A stretch of 64,000 nt of DNA from Flavobacterium sp. (GTDB lineage: Bacteria > Bacteroidota > Bacteroidia > Flavobacteriales > Flavobacteriaceae), in contig NZ_JAQSDH010000022.1 in assembly GCF_029945805.1 (NCBI RefSeq), positions 1 to 64,000 on the forward strand, given 5' to 3'. Of this stretch, positions 53,984 through 63,820 are shown one piece after another. The notes under the pieces are model-generated. The model was given only the letters and a program-made list of their open reading frames with translations. It ran no database searches and was not told the origin of the DNA. The stretch's first letter is position 1. Each line of letters starts with the position of its first letter. The translations under genes were made by a program, and so were the position numbers.

Positions 53984-54358
53984 ATGAATTCAAAGTTTAC
54001 TAAAATCGTTAGAATAGTTTTAGGTTTGGCGCTCTTAGTTTTTGGCGCCAATAAATTTTTACACTTCATTCCAATGCCAGAACCCGTTGGTGGCGCCAAA
54101 GACTTTATGAATTCTCTTGGAGCCACAGGCTATCTCTTTCCTGTAGTTGGTTTTTTGGAAGTAATTATAGGCATACTACTTTTATTAAAAAAATGGGTTG
54201 CTTTTGCTTTGGTTTTGCTCGCACCAATTTCCATCAATATTATGTTATTCCATTTATTTTTAGACATCCCGGGCGCGCCATTCGCGTTACTAATATTAGT
54301 ATGTAACGGAATTTTAATTTTTAAACATTGGCAACAATACAAGCCTTTATTTTATTAG
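53984..54358 (+). CDS. DoxX-like membrane protein
   Basis: This 124-residue protein has four predicted transmembrane helices (about 8-27, 49-68, 72-92, 98-116) and the DoxX-type N-terminal pattern GLALLVFGANKFLHF. Some family members are linked to sulfur or quinone chemistry, but the substrate here is unknown. Single gene closed by a hairpin shared with the convergent mtgA. Confidence 0.82.
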   Translation: MNSKFTKIVRIVLGLALLVFGANKFLHFIPMPEPVGGAKDFMNSLGATGYLFPVVGFLEVIIGILLLLKKWVAFALVLLAPISINIMLFHLFLDIPGAPFALLILVCNGILIFKHWQQYKPLFY

Positions 54359-54369
54359 ATTTTTGAAAT

Positions 54370-54397
54370 GATAAAGCCCCAATTAAGGGGCTTTATC
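54370..54397. terminator. Bidirectional terminator between DoxX and mtgA
   Basis: An 11-bp stem GATAAAGCCCC/GGGGCTTTATC has a 6-base loop. It overlaps the last bases of the mtgA frame (54396). Confidence 0.8.
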
Positions 54398-55076
54398 AAT
54401 ATTTAATCTTACCTATTTGGCGCATAATTTTCATGATTTTTTCTTTTCTTCTTTCAGTGTATGCAGAAGAATTAGAGGCTTTGAATTTACGCGGATTGGG
54501 TAAAATGGCAGCTATTCCAGCAGCTTCTCGAGGTGTTAAGTCTTTTGCAGTGGTTGTGTACCAATGCCGCGCCGCTTCTTGTGCACCATAAACGCCGTTA
54601 CCCATTTCGATACTGTTAAGATACACTTCCATAATCCGCTCTTTACCCCAGATTATCTCAATTAAAACCGTAAAATAGGCCTCAAGTCCTTTTCGGATGT
54701 AACTTCTTCCCTGCCACAAAAAAACATTCTTGGCTGTTTGTTGCGAAATAGTACTACCTCCTTTTAATTTTTTTCCTTTACTATTACTTTTAAAAGCTTT
54801 CTGCATGGCTTTGAAGTCAAAACCACTGTGTTCTAAAAAATTTCCGTCTTCACTTGCAATAACAGCTTTTTGAAGATTTGGCGAAATTTCTTCTAACGGA
54901 ACCCATTTATGACTATAAATAGCGTCGCCGCCTGCTACTTTAAATTCAATGATTCGGGTAATCATTAAAGGCGTAAACGGAATTGGAACCCATTTAAAAA
55001 TAATTACCGATAGTATAGAGAGGGCAAAAAACCATAGTATCGCTTTCCAAATCCAACGAAAAATTTTTCTTATCAT
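54396..55076 (-). CDS. mtgA: Monofunctional biosynthetic peptidoglycan transglycosylase
   Basis: This 226-residue GT51 enzyme has a single N-terminal membrane anchor (about 10-30). The catalytic motifs are VIASEDGNFLEHSGFD, KGGSTISQQTAKNVFLW and ERIMEVYLNSIEMGNGVYG. It polymerises glycan strands from lipid II without crosslinking. It starts 3 bases after the FAD oxidoreductase stop and is likely cotranscribed. This is the second GT51 protein in the window, the other being the large fusion beside gldH. Confidence 0.95.
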   Translation of the reverse strand: MIRKIFRWIWKAILWFFALSILSVIIFKWVPIPFTPLMITRIIEFKVAGGDAIYSHKWVPLEEISPNLQKAVIASEDGNFLEHSGFDFKAMQKAFKSNSKGKKLKGGSTISQQTAKNVFLWQGRSYIRKGLEAYFTVLIEIIWGKERIMEVYLNSIEMGNGVYGAQEAARHWYTTTAKDLTPREAAGIAAILPNPRKFKASNSSAYTERRKEKIMKIMRQIGKIKY

Positions 55077-55079
55077 AGT

Positions 55080-56195
55080 TTATTGTACTAAATCTGCTAA
55101 TTCTTTTCCTATTAAACTTCCTATCGCAACTCCCATTCCACCTAATCGTACACCACAATAAACATGGTCAGAAAGTTGTTCCACAATTGGGTTTTTACTC
55201 GACCCTAATCCCATAATACCACTCCAGCGGTGTGCAATTGTGTACTCGGTATTTGGTAAAATTACTTCTTTTAACAATTGCTCCAACCGGTTTTGTATAA
55301 TTTCTGTTTGTCCCATTTCCGTAGTAGTCTCGGTTTCAAAGGCCAAGTTTCTTCCACCACCCAATAAAATTCGATTGTCAATATTTCTGAAATAATAATA
55401 CCCCTTATCTAAATGAAAAGTTCCTTTGATATCCAAATTCAGAATCGGTTCGGTAATCACTACTTGAGCTCTTGCCGGTTTTACTTGGTTATTCGTAAGT
55501 TGACTGGCAAAACCATTGGTGGCAAAAAGTAATTTCTTTGTCGAAAAAGTAAAATCTGTTAAGGCAACTGTTACCGTATCCTCTTTTTCTATATACGACG
55601 TTACTGCTACTTGATTTAAAATTAATATGTCATTGACAATGGCTTTTTGAAGCAAGGCATGCATCATTTTACCCGTGTCGATCTGAGCTTCAAACGGATT
55701 AAAAACCACATAGTCCTGAATTCCTTGAAAAGCAAAACGGTCTACCTCTTTGGTAAAAACATCGGTTCTAAACAACGGTTTCAGCAAATCATTGATCAAC
55801 GGCAATTTTTGCAAACACTCAGCATAAGTACTCTCGTCGTCTTTGAGATACAATTCGTAACCACCATAAGGTTTGAAATCAAGTTGGGTGTCTCCTAAAT
55901 TCTTGCGTAATAATTGCAATCCGTTCCAACGTTTTTGAATCAGCTGAAGGACTTCTTGCTCGCTATGCGATTTTAAATCATCTAAGATTTCAGAAATGCT
56001 GCCAAAACAAGCAAATCCTGCATTTTTAGTACTTGCTCCTTGCGGTAAAACTCCCTTTTCCAAAATCAATATTTTACTTCCCGGGAAACGTTCTCGCAAA
56101 GTCAAAGCGCAATGAAGTCCTACTATGCCACTACCCACAATAGTAAAATCAACATCTGTAAACCAATTTTTAAGTTCCCAATAACTAAGATTCAT
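55080..56195 (-). CDS. FAD-dependent oxidoreductase, D-amino-acid-oxidase family
   Basis: This 371-residue flavoprotein has the dinucleotide-binding motif IVGSGIVGLHCALTLRE (about 19-35), KNAGFACFG (about 57-65), and a C-terminal GIMGLGSSKNPIVEQL...GVRLGGMGVAIGS segment. DAO-family enzymes oxidise amine groups of amino acids or related compounds; the substrate cannot be told. It precedes mtgA by 3 bases, with no obvious shared function. Confidence 0.87.
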   Translation of the reverse strand: MNLSYWELKNWFTDVDFTIVGSGIVGLHCALTLRERFPGSKILILEKGVLPQGASTKNAGFACFGSISEILDDLKSHSEQEVLQLIQKRWNGLQLLRKNLGDTQLDFKPYGGYELYLKDDESTYAECLQKLPLINDLLKPLFRTDVFTKEVDRFAFQGIQDYVVFNPFEAQIDTGKMMHALLQKAIVNDILILNQVAVTSYIEKEDTVTVALTDFTFSTKKLLFATNGFASQLTNNQVKPARAQVVITEPILNLDIKGTFHLDKGYYYFRNIDNRILLGGGRNLAFETETTTEMGQTEIIQNRLEQLLKEVILPNTEYTIAHRWSGIMGLGSSKNPIVEQLSDHVYCGVRLGGMGVAIGSLIGKELADLVQ

Positions 56196-56408
56196 GCTGG
56201 TTATTTTTTCTAAAAATACTTTATTCAGATAAAAGTTACTTAAAAAAAGCGAGATTTGTTGTTTTCATACAGATTCTACTTATTTTTTATGCATAAAACA
56301 ACAATTTTTAGACTAGTTTATGAATTTGTTAACAGTTTTATTAAATATTCAAATCTTTTATAAAAAATAATTTTATTTTTGACTTCTAATTAACCAATTT
56401 TATAAACT

Positions 56409-59400
56409 ATGAAATGTAAACTACTTATTGTCGCTTTTATTGCGACTACAAGTTTCTCTTTTGCTCAAAACAAAAGCATGCTGTGGAATCCTACCACAAA
56501 AAAAAGCACTATGGTTGCACTTGAGGCCAAAATGCAGCTTCCTGAAAACCATCTTTTTAATTTGAATCTTGTAAGCTTAAGAACAAGTTTGACTTCCGCT
56601 CCAAACCGAACGGCAAATTCAAAATCCAACACCATCTTGGCTATTCCAAATGCAGATGGCGTTCTAGAAAACTACCGCGTATACGATAATCCAAGTATGG
56701 ATCCCGCTTTATCAGCAAGATATCCTGAAATTAAATCCTACCTAGGTATCGGAATTGACAATCCAGCGGCAACAGCATATTTTAGTGTTTCGCCTTTAGG
56801 TTTCAAATCGATGGTGCTGGCACCCGATAAATCAGCTGTTTTTATTGAACCGATTTCAGCCGATTTGGGAACGTATAGTGTCTACAGAAAAGCAGATAAA
56901 AAACAATCCCTAACACCATTTGAATGTAGTGTTATCGATGTTGCTGCTCCTCAAATAGACGCAGCTACTGCAAGACCAAATGCCGACGATGCAGTGTTGC
57001 GAACTTTTCGTTTAGCAATGTCTTGTACAGGCGAATATACAGCCTACTTTGGCGGTACAAAAGCTTTGGCTTTGGCTGCTATCAATAATTCTATCACCAG
57101 ATGTAATGGTGTTTTTGAGAAAGATTTTGGTTCTCGAATGCTAATTATTGCCAATACGGATTTAGTGATTTACACAAGCGCTGCAACGGATCCTTATGCT
57201 GCCGCTGCAAGCATGTCACAATGGAATGCGCAATTACAATCTACACTGACCTCAGTAATTGGTGAAGCTAACTATGACATCGGTCACTTATTTGGAGCTT
57301 CAGGTGGTGGCGGAAACGCAGGTTGTATTGGATGTATCTGTGCTACTGGAAAAGGAAGTGGTATTACTTCTCCTGCAGATGGTGTTCCGTCTGGAGATAA
57401 TTTTGATATTGATTATGTAGCACACGAAATTGGCCACCAAATGGGAGCCAATCATACTTGGACTCACGGAGGAAACGAAGGAAGTGGCGCTCAAATGGAG
57501 CCTGGTTCTGGTTCCACAATTATGGGATATGCCGGAATCACAACGCTAGACGTGCAACCGCATTCTGATGCATATTTTCATGCAATTAGCATCCAACAGG
57601 TAACTAATAATATTAAAGCTAAAACGTGTTCTGTGAATATTGCCACAGGAAATTCAGTTCCAACAGCAGGAGCTGGATTAGATTATACAGTTCCTAAAAG
57701 CACTCCGTTTATGCTAACCGCTACCGGAACAGATGCCAATGGCGATGCGCTAACCTTCAACTGGGAGCAGTTTGACAATCAAACTACTGCCGCTGTTCCT
57801 AGTGCAACAAAAACAACTGGAGTAAACTTCAGATCGTTTAATGCCAGTACTTCACCCACAAGATATTTCCCAAGAATGGCTTCTGTTTTAACTGGAGCTA
57901 CTACCACTGCCGGAAGTGAACTAACTGTTGAAGCATTATCATCAGTAGCAAGAACTTTGAACTTTAGAGTAACAGTTCGCGACAACAGAGCGGGCGGACC
58001 GGCAAATAATAGCGATGACATGGTGGTTACTGTAAATGCCACTGCTGGACCATTCACGGTAAGTTCCCCAAACACTGCTGTTTCGTATGTTGGTGGAAGC
58101 ACCCAAACTGTAACTTGGGCTGTAGCAGGTACAACAGCAAACGGTGTCAACTGTGCCAATGTTGATATCCTTTTATCTACTGATGCAGGTGCTACTTGGA
58201 CGACATTACTAGCGGCTACGCCAAATGACGGTACCCAAGCAGTTACAATTCCAAATACGGCCGGAACTACTAATAGAATCATGGTAAAAGGAACCAATCA
58301 TATTTTCTTTGACGTTTCTAATACCAACTTTACAATTACAACTGGTGCTGCACCGGATACTGTTGCACCAACAGCACCAACATTATCTGCTTCAGGAACT
58401 ACTCAAACTACAACCAATTTATCATGGTCTGGAGCTACGGATAATGTAGCAGTAACCGGATATGATGTGTTAAGAAATGGGACTTTAATTGGTTCTACAA
58501 CTACTGCAACTACTTTTGCAGTAACAGGTCTAACCGCAGCGACAGTTTATTCCTTCACTGTAAAATCAAAAGATGCTGCTGGAAATGTTTCACCTGATAG
58601 TAATAGCGTAAGTGTTACAACTTTAACTCCAGCTCCTGACACAACTGCGCCAACAGCTCCAACATTAGCATCTTCAGGGACTACTTTAACTACAACTAAT
58701 TTATCTTGGTCAGGTGCTACAGATAATGTTGCAGTTACTGGTTATGATGTATATCAAGATGGTGTATTTAGAACTTCTACTACTTCTACAACATTAGCAG
58801 TAACCGGACTTTCAAATTCTACTACTTATGCTTTCTACGTTCAAGCTAAAGATGCTGCTGGAAATCTTTCTCTAGCAAGTAATACCTTTACTGTTACAAC
58901 ATTAGCTCCAGATACAACAGCGCCAACAGCGCCAACATTATCAGCTTCTGGAACTACTCAAACTACAACCAATTTATCTTGGTCTGGCGCTACAGATAAT
59001 CTTGCGGTAACCGGATACGATGTCTTTAGAAATGGTTCATTAATTGGTTCTACAACTACTGCAACTACTTTTGCTGTAACCGGTTTAACTGCTTCAACAA
59101 CTTATACTTTTAATGTTAGATCTAAAGATGCCGCTGGTAATATTTCATTAAATAGTAACACCGTTTCTGTTACAACTTTAGCTGTTTCAACTATTACTTA
59201 CTGTGCTTCCAGAGGGAATAACACGGCAGATGAATTTATTAATAGAGTTCAATTGGGAACAATCAATAACCTATCAGGTAACAATGGAGGTTATGGCAAC
59301 TTTACAGCACTTTCTACTAATTTAGTTCGTGGTACCAGTAATACCATTACCATAACTCCGCTTTGGACAGCTACAGTTTTCAGTGAAGCTTACAGAGTGT

Positions 59401-59879
59401 GGATTGATTACAACCGAGACGGAGATTTCCTTGATGCCGGAGAACAAGTTTTTAATAGAAATAGAACTACTGCAACTCCTATCTCCGGTAGCTTTACAGT
59501 ACCAACCACTGCTTTATTAGGCTCAACCAGAATGCGTGTTTCTATGAAATATAATGCTTCTCCAACATCATGTGAAATTTTTGCAGATGGAGAGGTTGAA
59601 GACTATACTGTAAACATTACATCAACTGCTAGATTTGATGAAACAAGTTCAAAAATTTCTTTTAACTTATATCCAAACCCTGTAAAAGGGGACATTTTAA
59701 ACATCTCTAATCTTGAAACGACATCAACCTATAGAATATTCAATATGATGGGACAAGAATTAGGAAGTGGTAAAATTGAAAACGATAGTATTTATGTAGG
59801 TTCTTTAAAAACAGGAACATTCTTAATCGAAGTTTCTAATGGAATTTCAACTACAACTAAACGCTTTATCAAAGAATAA
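56409..59879 (+). CDS. Secreted M12B-type zinc metallopeptidase with FnIII, GEVED and T9SS domains
   Basis: This 1156-residue protein has a signal peptide (about 1-19). A propeptide-like region follows (about 20-195), then a reprolysin-like catalytic domain (about 196-415) whose zinc site HEIGHQMGANH starts near residue 338. A proprotein-convertase-like or Ig beta region comes next (about 420-645), then three fibronectin type III repeats (about 653-930), a GEVED domain (about 990-1065, DGEVEDY) and a type A T9SS sorting domain (LYPNPVKGDILNISN...FIKE). It is probably an exported or surface-bound protease degrading external proteins. A terminator follows. Confidence 0.9.
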   Translation: MKCKLLIVAFIATTSFSFAQNKSMLWNPTTKKSTMVALEAKMQLPENHLFNLNLVSLRTSLTSAPNRTANSKSNTILAIPNADGVLENYRVYDNPSMDPALSARYPEIKSYLGIGIDNPAATAYFSVSPLGFKSMVLAPDKSAVFIEPISADLGTYSVYRKADKKQSLTPFECSVIDVAAPQIDAATARPNADDAVLRTFRLAMSCTGEYTAYFGGTKALALAAINNSITRCNGVFEKDFGSRMLIIANTDLVIYTSAATDPYAAAASMSQWNAQLQSTLTSVIGEANYDIGHLFGASGGGGNAGCIGCICATGKGSGITSPADGVPSGDNFDIDYVAHEIGHQMGANHTWTHGGNEGSGAQMEPGSGSTIMGYAGITTLDVQPHSDAYFHAISIQQVTNNIKAKTCSVNIATGNSVPTAGAGLDYTVPKSTPFMLTATGTDANGDALTFNWEQFDNQTTAAVPSATKTTGVNFRSFNASTSPTRYFPRMASVLTGATTTAGSELTVEALSSVARTLNFRVTVRDNRAGGPANNSDDMVVTVNATAGPFTVSSPNTAVSYVGGSTQTVTWAVAGTTANGVNCANVDILLSTDAGATWTTLLAATPNDGTQAVTIPNTAGTTNRIMVKGTNHIFFDVSNTNFTITTGAAPDTVAPTAPTLSASGTTQTTTNLSWSGATDNVAVTGYDVLRNGTLIGSTTTATTFAVTGLTAATVYSFTVKSKDAAGNVSPDSNSVSVTTLTPAPDTTAPTAPTLASSGTTLTTTNLSWSGATDNVAVTGYDVYQDGVFRTSTTSTTLAVTGLSNSTTYAFYVQAKDAAGNLSLASNTFTVTTLAPDTTAPTAPTLSASGTTQTTTNLSWSGATDNLAVTGYDVFRNGSLIGSTTTATTFAVTGLTASTTYTFNVRSKDAAGNISLNSNTVSVTTLAVSTITYCASRGNNTADEFINRVQLGTINNLSGNNGGYGNFTALSTNLVRGTSNTITITPLWTATVFSEAYRVWIDYNRDGDFLDAGEQVFNRNRTTATPISGSFTVPTTALLGSTRMRVSMKYNASPTSCEIFADGEVEDYTVNITSTARFDETSSKISFNLYPNPVKGDILNISNLETTSTYRIFNMMGQELGSGKIENDSIYVGSLKTGTFLIEVSNGISTTTKRFIKE
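58365..59180 (+). repeat. Three tandem fibronectin-III-coding repeats
   Basis: Units begin at 58365, 58647 and 58920 (spacing 282 and 273 bases), each starting with a form of GCACCAACAGC. Units 1 and 3 are more alike at DNA level than either is to unit 2, for example sharing GTTCTACAACTACTGCAACT. Confidence 0.85.
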
Positions 59880-59898
59880 ACCTTAACAAAAATCTAAG

Positions 59899-59926
59899 AG
59901 CCATACTGAAAAGTGTGGCTTTTTTT
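59899..59926 (+). terminator. Rho-independent terminator after the metallopeptidase
   Basis: AGCCATACT (59899-59907) pairs with AGTGTGGCT (59912-59920), with one wobble pair, followed by seven T. Confidence 0.87.
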
Positions 59927-59972
59927 GTGGATTAATTTTGTTACTTTTAGCATCTCAATAAATTTATCAAAA

Positions 59973-61883
59973 ATGAAAAAGATACTTTTTTTAATTCTCT
60001 GCACTATGGGCATAGCAGCATCTGCACAACAGGTTTTAACTCCGGAAACCTTATGGAAACTTGGTAGAGTTTCTCCTTTAGGAATAACTAAAGATGGAAA
60101 AACAATCGTTTACAAAGTAGCAACCCCTTCTGTAGCAGAAAACAAATCAAATTCAAAATTCTATACCATTCCCGTTACTGCCGGAAATCCAATAGAAATT
60201 GAAGAAGCGCAGACTAAAGAGTTATTATCTAACAAAAATGTTTCTCCTGATGGAATCTATATTTTATCCGATGCCGAAGTGAAAACCGAAAGTGTTTTAG
60301 GAAAAGATTTTTATCCAGAATTAGACCAATCAGAAGCACAAATATACGACGGACTAGACTACCGCCATTGGGACACTTGGAATAACGGAACGCACAATCA
60401 TGTTTTTTATGCACTCAATAAAGGAAGCAAAGCAGCTCCAATTGACATCATGAAAGGAGAACCCTATGATGCACCACAAAAACCATTTGGTGGTGATGAA
60501 GATTACATTTGGTCCCCAGATAGTAAAAGCATTGTCTATGTTTCTAAAAAGAAATTCGGAACGGCCTACGCTATTTCCACCAATACGGATTTGTACCAAT
60601 ACAACATCGAAACAAAAACAACTAAAAATCTAACCGAAGAAAATTTGGGTTACGATACCAATCCCGCTTTCTCTCCAAACGGAGATTTGACTTGGCTCCA
60701 AATGAAACGCGATGGCTATGAAGCCGATAAAAATGACATCATCGTTAGTTTCAAAGGAATTAAAATAAATTTGACTGCTGCTTGGGATGGTTCTGTAGAA
60801 AGTTTCAAATGGAGCGCCGATGGCAAAAAAGTATATTTCACGGCAGCAATCGATGGAACAATTCAACTATTCGAAGTTAATTTTCCAGGGGTTACCAAAA
60901 TCGCTGTGACGGTTAAACAAGTAACTTCGGGAGATTTTGACGTTCATGCAATTGTAGATCTTTCTGGAGACAACATCATCGTTATGAGAACCGATATGAA
61001 TCATGCGGATGAAATCTATTCCTATAATCTAAAGAAAAAGACATTTACACAATTGACGAAAACAAATAACGAAATGTACGCGTCATTGGCTTTACCAAAA
61101 TACGAAAGAAGATATGTAACGACAACTGACGGCAAAAAGATGTTAGTTTGGGTAATTCTTCCTCCTAATTTTGATAAAACTAAAAAGTATCCAACTTTAT
61201 TATATTGCCAAGGTGGACCACAATCGCCACTAACACAATTCTATTCGTTCCGTTGGAATTTTTCGCTAATGGCATCTCAAGGATACATTGTTGTAGCGCC
61301 AAACCGTCGCGGAATGTACGGTCACGGACAAGCATGGAACGAACAAATCTCAAAAGATTGGGGCGGACAAGTGATGGACGATTACCTTTCGGCGATTGAT
61401 GATGTATCTAAAGAAAATTATGTAGACAAAACACGTTTAGGTTGCGTTGGGGCTAGTTATGGTGGTTACTCAGCTTTCTTCTTAGCCGGAATTCACAACA
61501 ACCGTTTCAAAACATTTATCGCTCATGATGGGGTTTTCAATACACAAAGTATGTTTGGTACAACCGAAGAAGTGTTCTTTAATTACTGGGATTTTGGTGG
61601 CGCGTATTGGGATAAAAACAATGCCGTGGCCCAAAAAGGATATACAACCTTCAACCCAATTAATTATGTAGACAAATGGAATACGCCCATCTTAATTATC
61701 CAAGGCGGAAAAGATTACCGAGTGCCAATCGGACAAGGACAAGAAGCATTCCAAGCAGCACAACTTCGCGGAATAAAAAGCCGTTTGCTTTATTTACCAG
61801 AAGAAAACCACTGGGTGTTAAAACCTCAAAACGGTATCGTTTGGCAACGCGAATTTTACAAATGGTTGAAAGAAACCTTATGA
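59973..61883 (+). CDS. S9 family (prolyl oligopeptidase-type) peptidase
   Basis: This 636-residue exported serine peptidase has a signal peptide (about 1-18, ending ASAQQ). A beta-propeller region follows (about 25-385), then an alpha/beta-hydrolase domain with nucleophile GASYGGYS (Ser near 495), Asp in GGKDYRVP (near 580) and His in EENHWVL (near 612). The family cleaves short peptides, often dipeptidyl. The start at 59973 begins the signal peptide; a longer frame from 59913 runs into the preceding terminator. It overlaps the next gene by 4 bases (ATGA). Confidence 0.92.
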   Translation: MKKILFLILCTMGIAASAQQVLTPETLWKLGRVSPLGITKDGKTIVYKVATPSVAENKSNSKFYTIPVTAGNPIEIEEAQTKELLSNKNVSPDGIYILSDAEVKTESVLGKDFYPELDQSEAQIYDGLDYRHWDTWNNGTHNHVFYALNKGSKAAPIDIMKGEPYDAPQKPFGGDEDYIWSPDSKSIVYVSKKKFGTAYAISTNTDLYQYNIETKTTKNLTEENLGYDTNPAFSPNGDLTWLQMKRDGYEADKNDIIVSFKGIKINLTAAWDGSVESFKWSADGKKVYFTAAIDGTIQLFEVNFPGVTKIAVTVKQVTSGDFDVHAIVDLSGDNIIVMRTDMNHADEIYSYNLKKKTFTQLTKTNNEMYASLALPKYERRYVTTTDGKKMLVWVILPPNFDKTKKYPTLLYCQGGPQSPLTQFYSFRWNFSLMASQGYIVVAPNRRGMYGHGQAWNEQISKDWGGQVMDDYLSAIDDVSKENYVDKTRLGCVGASYGGYSAFFLAGIHNNRFKTFIAHDGVFNTQSMFGTTEEVFFNYWDFGGAYWDKNNAVAQKGYTTFNPINYVDKWNTPILIIQGGKDYRVPIGQGQEAFQAAQLRGIKSRLLYLPEENHWVLKPQNGIVWQREFYKWLKETL

Positions 61884-63190
61884 GTAATATGAATTTACTA
61901 TATAAAAATCCATTACGTACAATAGTTATTTTTGGTGCTTTATTGCGTATCATTATTTTGGTTTTTTATCAACACATTTCTACTTTCCCTGATAGCGATG
62001 GTTACAGAGAGTTGTCCACGCTGCTAACAAATTTAAATTTATCAGGATATTTCGGCTATAGAAGTCCCGGTTATCCTTTGCTCCTATCACTTGCCAACGG
62101 GAACTTCTACATTGTTATTTTTTTGCAATTTTTGATAGGTGTTGCTAGTATGGTTGTTTTGTATAAAAATATGCTGCTTTTAAAATTCAGCAGTAAAAAT
62201 GCCTTGTTTGCAACTCTTGTTATGAACAGTTTTTTACATGTGGCTTTTTATGAAACTTGTATCCTAACAGAATCATTGACATTGTTTTTTATGACATTTG
62301 TTTTCAATGTCATGCTAAACAATTATTTTAATAATAAATCCATTAAAACAGATTTATTGATGGCGTTTTTACTGGCTTATCTGGTATTTATTAAGCCTTT
62401 TTATATCTTTCTGCCTATCCTTATTTATGGTTTTTTTATTTTAAAAAATTTTAATGCGGGTATTTTTCGCAGCTCTAAAATAATCATACTTTTTTTTCCG
62501 ATAATGATTTTCTTAGGTTGGTCTTATGTAAACAAAATCAATACCGGATATTTTGTGCCTACTACTTTTTATGGCTATAACCTATCTCAAAACTGCGTTT
62601 ATTTTGCAGAAAAGACTTCACCCAAATACGAGGAAATTTCAAAAATCTATGTGCGTCACAGAGAGGAAAAAATAAGTCAAGGAAAAGATGTTTCAATGTC
62701 AATCTGGGACGCATACAACGATATCCAAGAGGCAACAGGCTTATCTTTTGTTGATTTATCCTTCGAGTTAAGTCAGTACAGCAAAGAACTTATAAAAAAC
62801 AATCCAGCCGATTATCTAAAACAGGTAACTGTTTCATGGTATGATTTCTGGAGAACTGATATTTATTGGAATGAAACACAATTTAAGGTAAAAAAATCGG
62901 CGCCTGCATTTATTTGGGTTTGGGATATTCAGCATTATCTACTTCGTTTTTTTAAAATTGCCTTTCTCTTTAACATCTTGCTTCTACTTTTTTCTTTCAT
63001 GAAAAATCGCACTTTTTCATCAGAAATTATCATTACAACAATTATTATAGTAACATCTTTACTTCAGGCATTTTCAACTTATGGAACCAATTCGAGATTC
63101 AGTTATCCTTTTGAATCATTGATGATCGTTGTAGTTTTATTACAGTTTAAAAAACTTTGGTTAGATTTTAGAACCAAAAAAATATTTTGA
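61880..63190 (+). CDS. Multi-span membrane protein, glycosyltransferase-39-like
   Basis: This 436-residue protein has about ten transmembrane helices. An early loop DSDGYRELS (about 34-42) is followed by RSPGYPLLLSLANG (about 57-70), an arrangement seen in GT39/PMT/ArnT-type enzymes that use polyprenyl-linked sugars. A conserved catalytic role is not proven. The ATG at 61880 overlaps the S9 stop (ATGA); a longer frame reaching to 61676 lies inside the S9 gene and is rejected. Translational coupling with S9 is likely, though no functional link is obvious. Confidence 0.68.
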   Translation: MSNMNLLYKNPLRTIVIFGALLRIIILVFYQHISTFPDSDGYRELSTLLTNLNLSGYFGYRSPGYPLLLSLANGNFYIVIFLQFLIGVASMVVLYKNMLLLKFSSKNALFATLVMNSFLHVAFYETCILTESLTLFFMTFVFNVMLNNYFNNKSIKTDLLMAFLLAYLVFIKPFYIFLPILIYGFFILKNFNAGIFRSSKIIILFFPIMIFLGWSYVNKINTGYFVPTTFYGYNLSQNCVYFAEKTSPKYEEISKIYVRHREEKISQGKDVSMSIWDAYNDIQEATGLSFVDLSFELSQYSKELIKNNPADYLKQVTVSWYDFWRTDIYWNETQFKVKKSAPAFIWVWDIQHYLLRFFKIAFLFNILLLLFSFMKNRTFSSEIIITTIIIVTSLLQAFSTYGTNSRFSYPFESLMIVVVLLQFKKLWLDFRTKKIF

Positions 63191-63283
63191 ATTTATAGGA
63201 AAAATTCTTGTGTCGAAATTATTTTAACGCATTTAATCTATAATATTCCCATTTTGTCTGCTTTTTTATTATTTCTGAGTACC

Positions 63284-63522
63284 ATAAATTCTCAAAAGAT
63301 AACAAGTATACTATTAGTTTGCATTTTGTTCTTGATTTCAAGCACAACGCAAGTCGGCATAGCAATCCACACTCCTAGTGCAGCTTTAGACGTCAATGGC
63401 GCCATGAGAAGGCGCTCTACTTAAACAAATAACCGTGAAACTTCGGCTAAAGATTCTAGTTTCGGATAGATATGGAAATGTGCAACATATTCTTGCGAAT
63501 AGTTTAAAGATTGGCGCTTAGC
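63284..63522 (+). pseudogene. Decayed N-terminus of a flavobacterial surface-type protein
   Basis: In one frame the DNA reads SILLVCILFLISSTTQVGIA, then IHTPSAALDVNGAMR, then a stop at about 63422. After a frame change it continues SDRYGNVQHILANSLKIGA. The phrase VGI..TPSAALDVNGAMR is typical of the N-terminal region of exported Flavobacterium surface and adhesin-like proteins. The expected ATG is ATA here (63284). Start loss, an internal stop and a frameshift mark it as a remnant. Confidence 0.65.
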
Positions 63523-63771
63523 CCGAATTTGCAAAAGAATTTTATCAACATTCATACACACAAAATATTAGGTATATCCAGAGACATACTATTATAACTA
63601 TACTAAATTGTGGTATTTGCAAAAACCAAATATACCAAAAAAAAAAACTAATCCTACAAAAAATTAAACATAAAATTATTCCATTTGCGAATAATTTTGC
63701 GAGCTTAGTTTTATAACACTTCCAAAATAATTAGTCAATTTTACATTCAACAAAACCATTCTGCAGAAAAT
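63523..63771. other. Non-coding AT-rich stretch
   Basis: No frame with coding character is visible in these 249 bases. A 9-bp inverted repeat AAAATTATT/AATAATTTT lies at 63672-63698, and a weak GGTATTTG/CAAATATACC hairpin at about 63614-63640. Nothing else is seen. Confidence 0.45.
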
Positions 63772-63779
63772 TATTTTTG
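63772..63779 (+). promoter_or_regulatory. Candidate -7 box for the last gene
   Basis: TATTTTTG fits TAnnTTTG, 41 bases before the ATG at 63821; no -33 TTTG is seen at the expected distance. Confidence 0.38.
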
Positions 63780-63820
63780 TTATAAGTCAAAAATTAGTTA
63801 TAAGTTTAAAATGAATTAAA

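Noticed and set aside
57779..58297. A 172-residue minus-strand open frame
   Set aside because: It lies wholly antisense to the metallopeptidase gene, has no family character and reflects the Thr/Ala-rich composition of that gene.
58365..59180. Repeats considered as a possible CRISPR-like array
   Set aside because: The units are about 280 bp, in frame and encode fibronectin type III domains. No short-repeat/spacer pattern and no cas gene exist in the window.
61676..61879. N-terminal extension of the glycosyltransferase-like protein
   Set aside because: These 68 codons overlap the S9 peptidase in another frame and are basic and non-membrane in character; the ATGA overlap at 61880 is the natural start.
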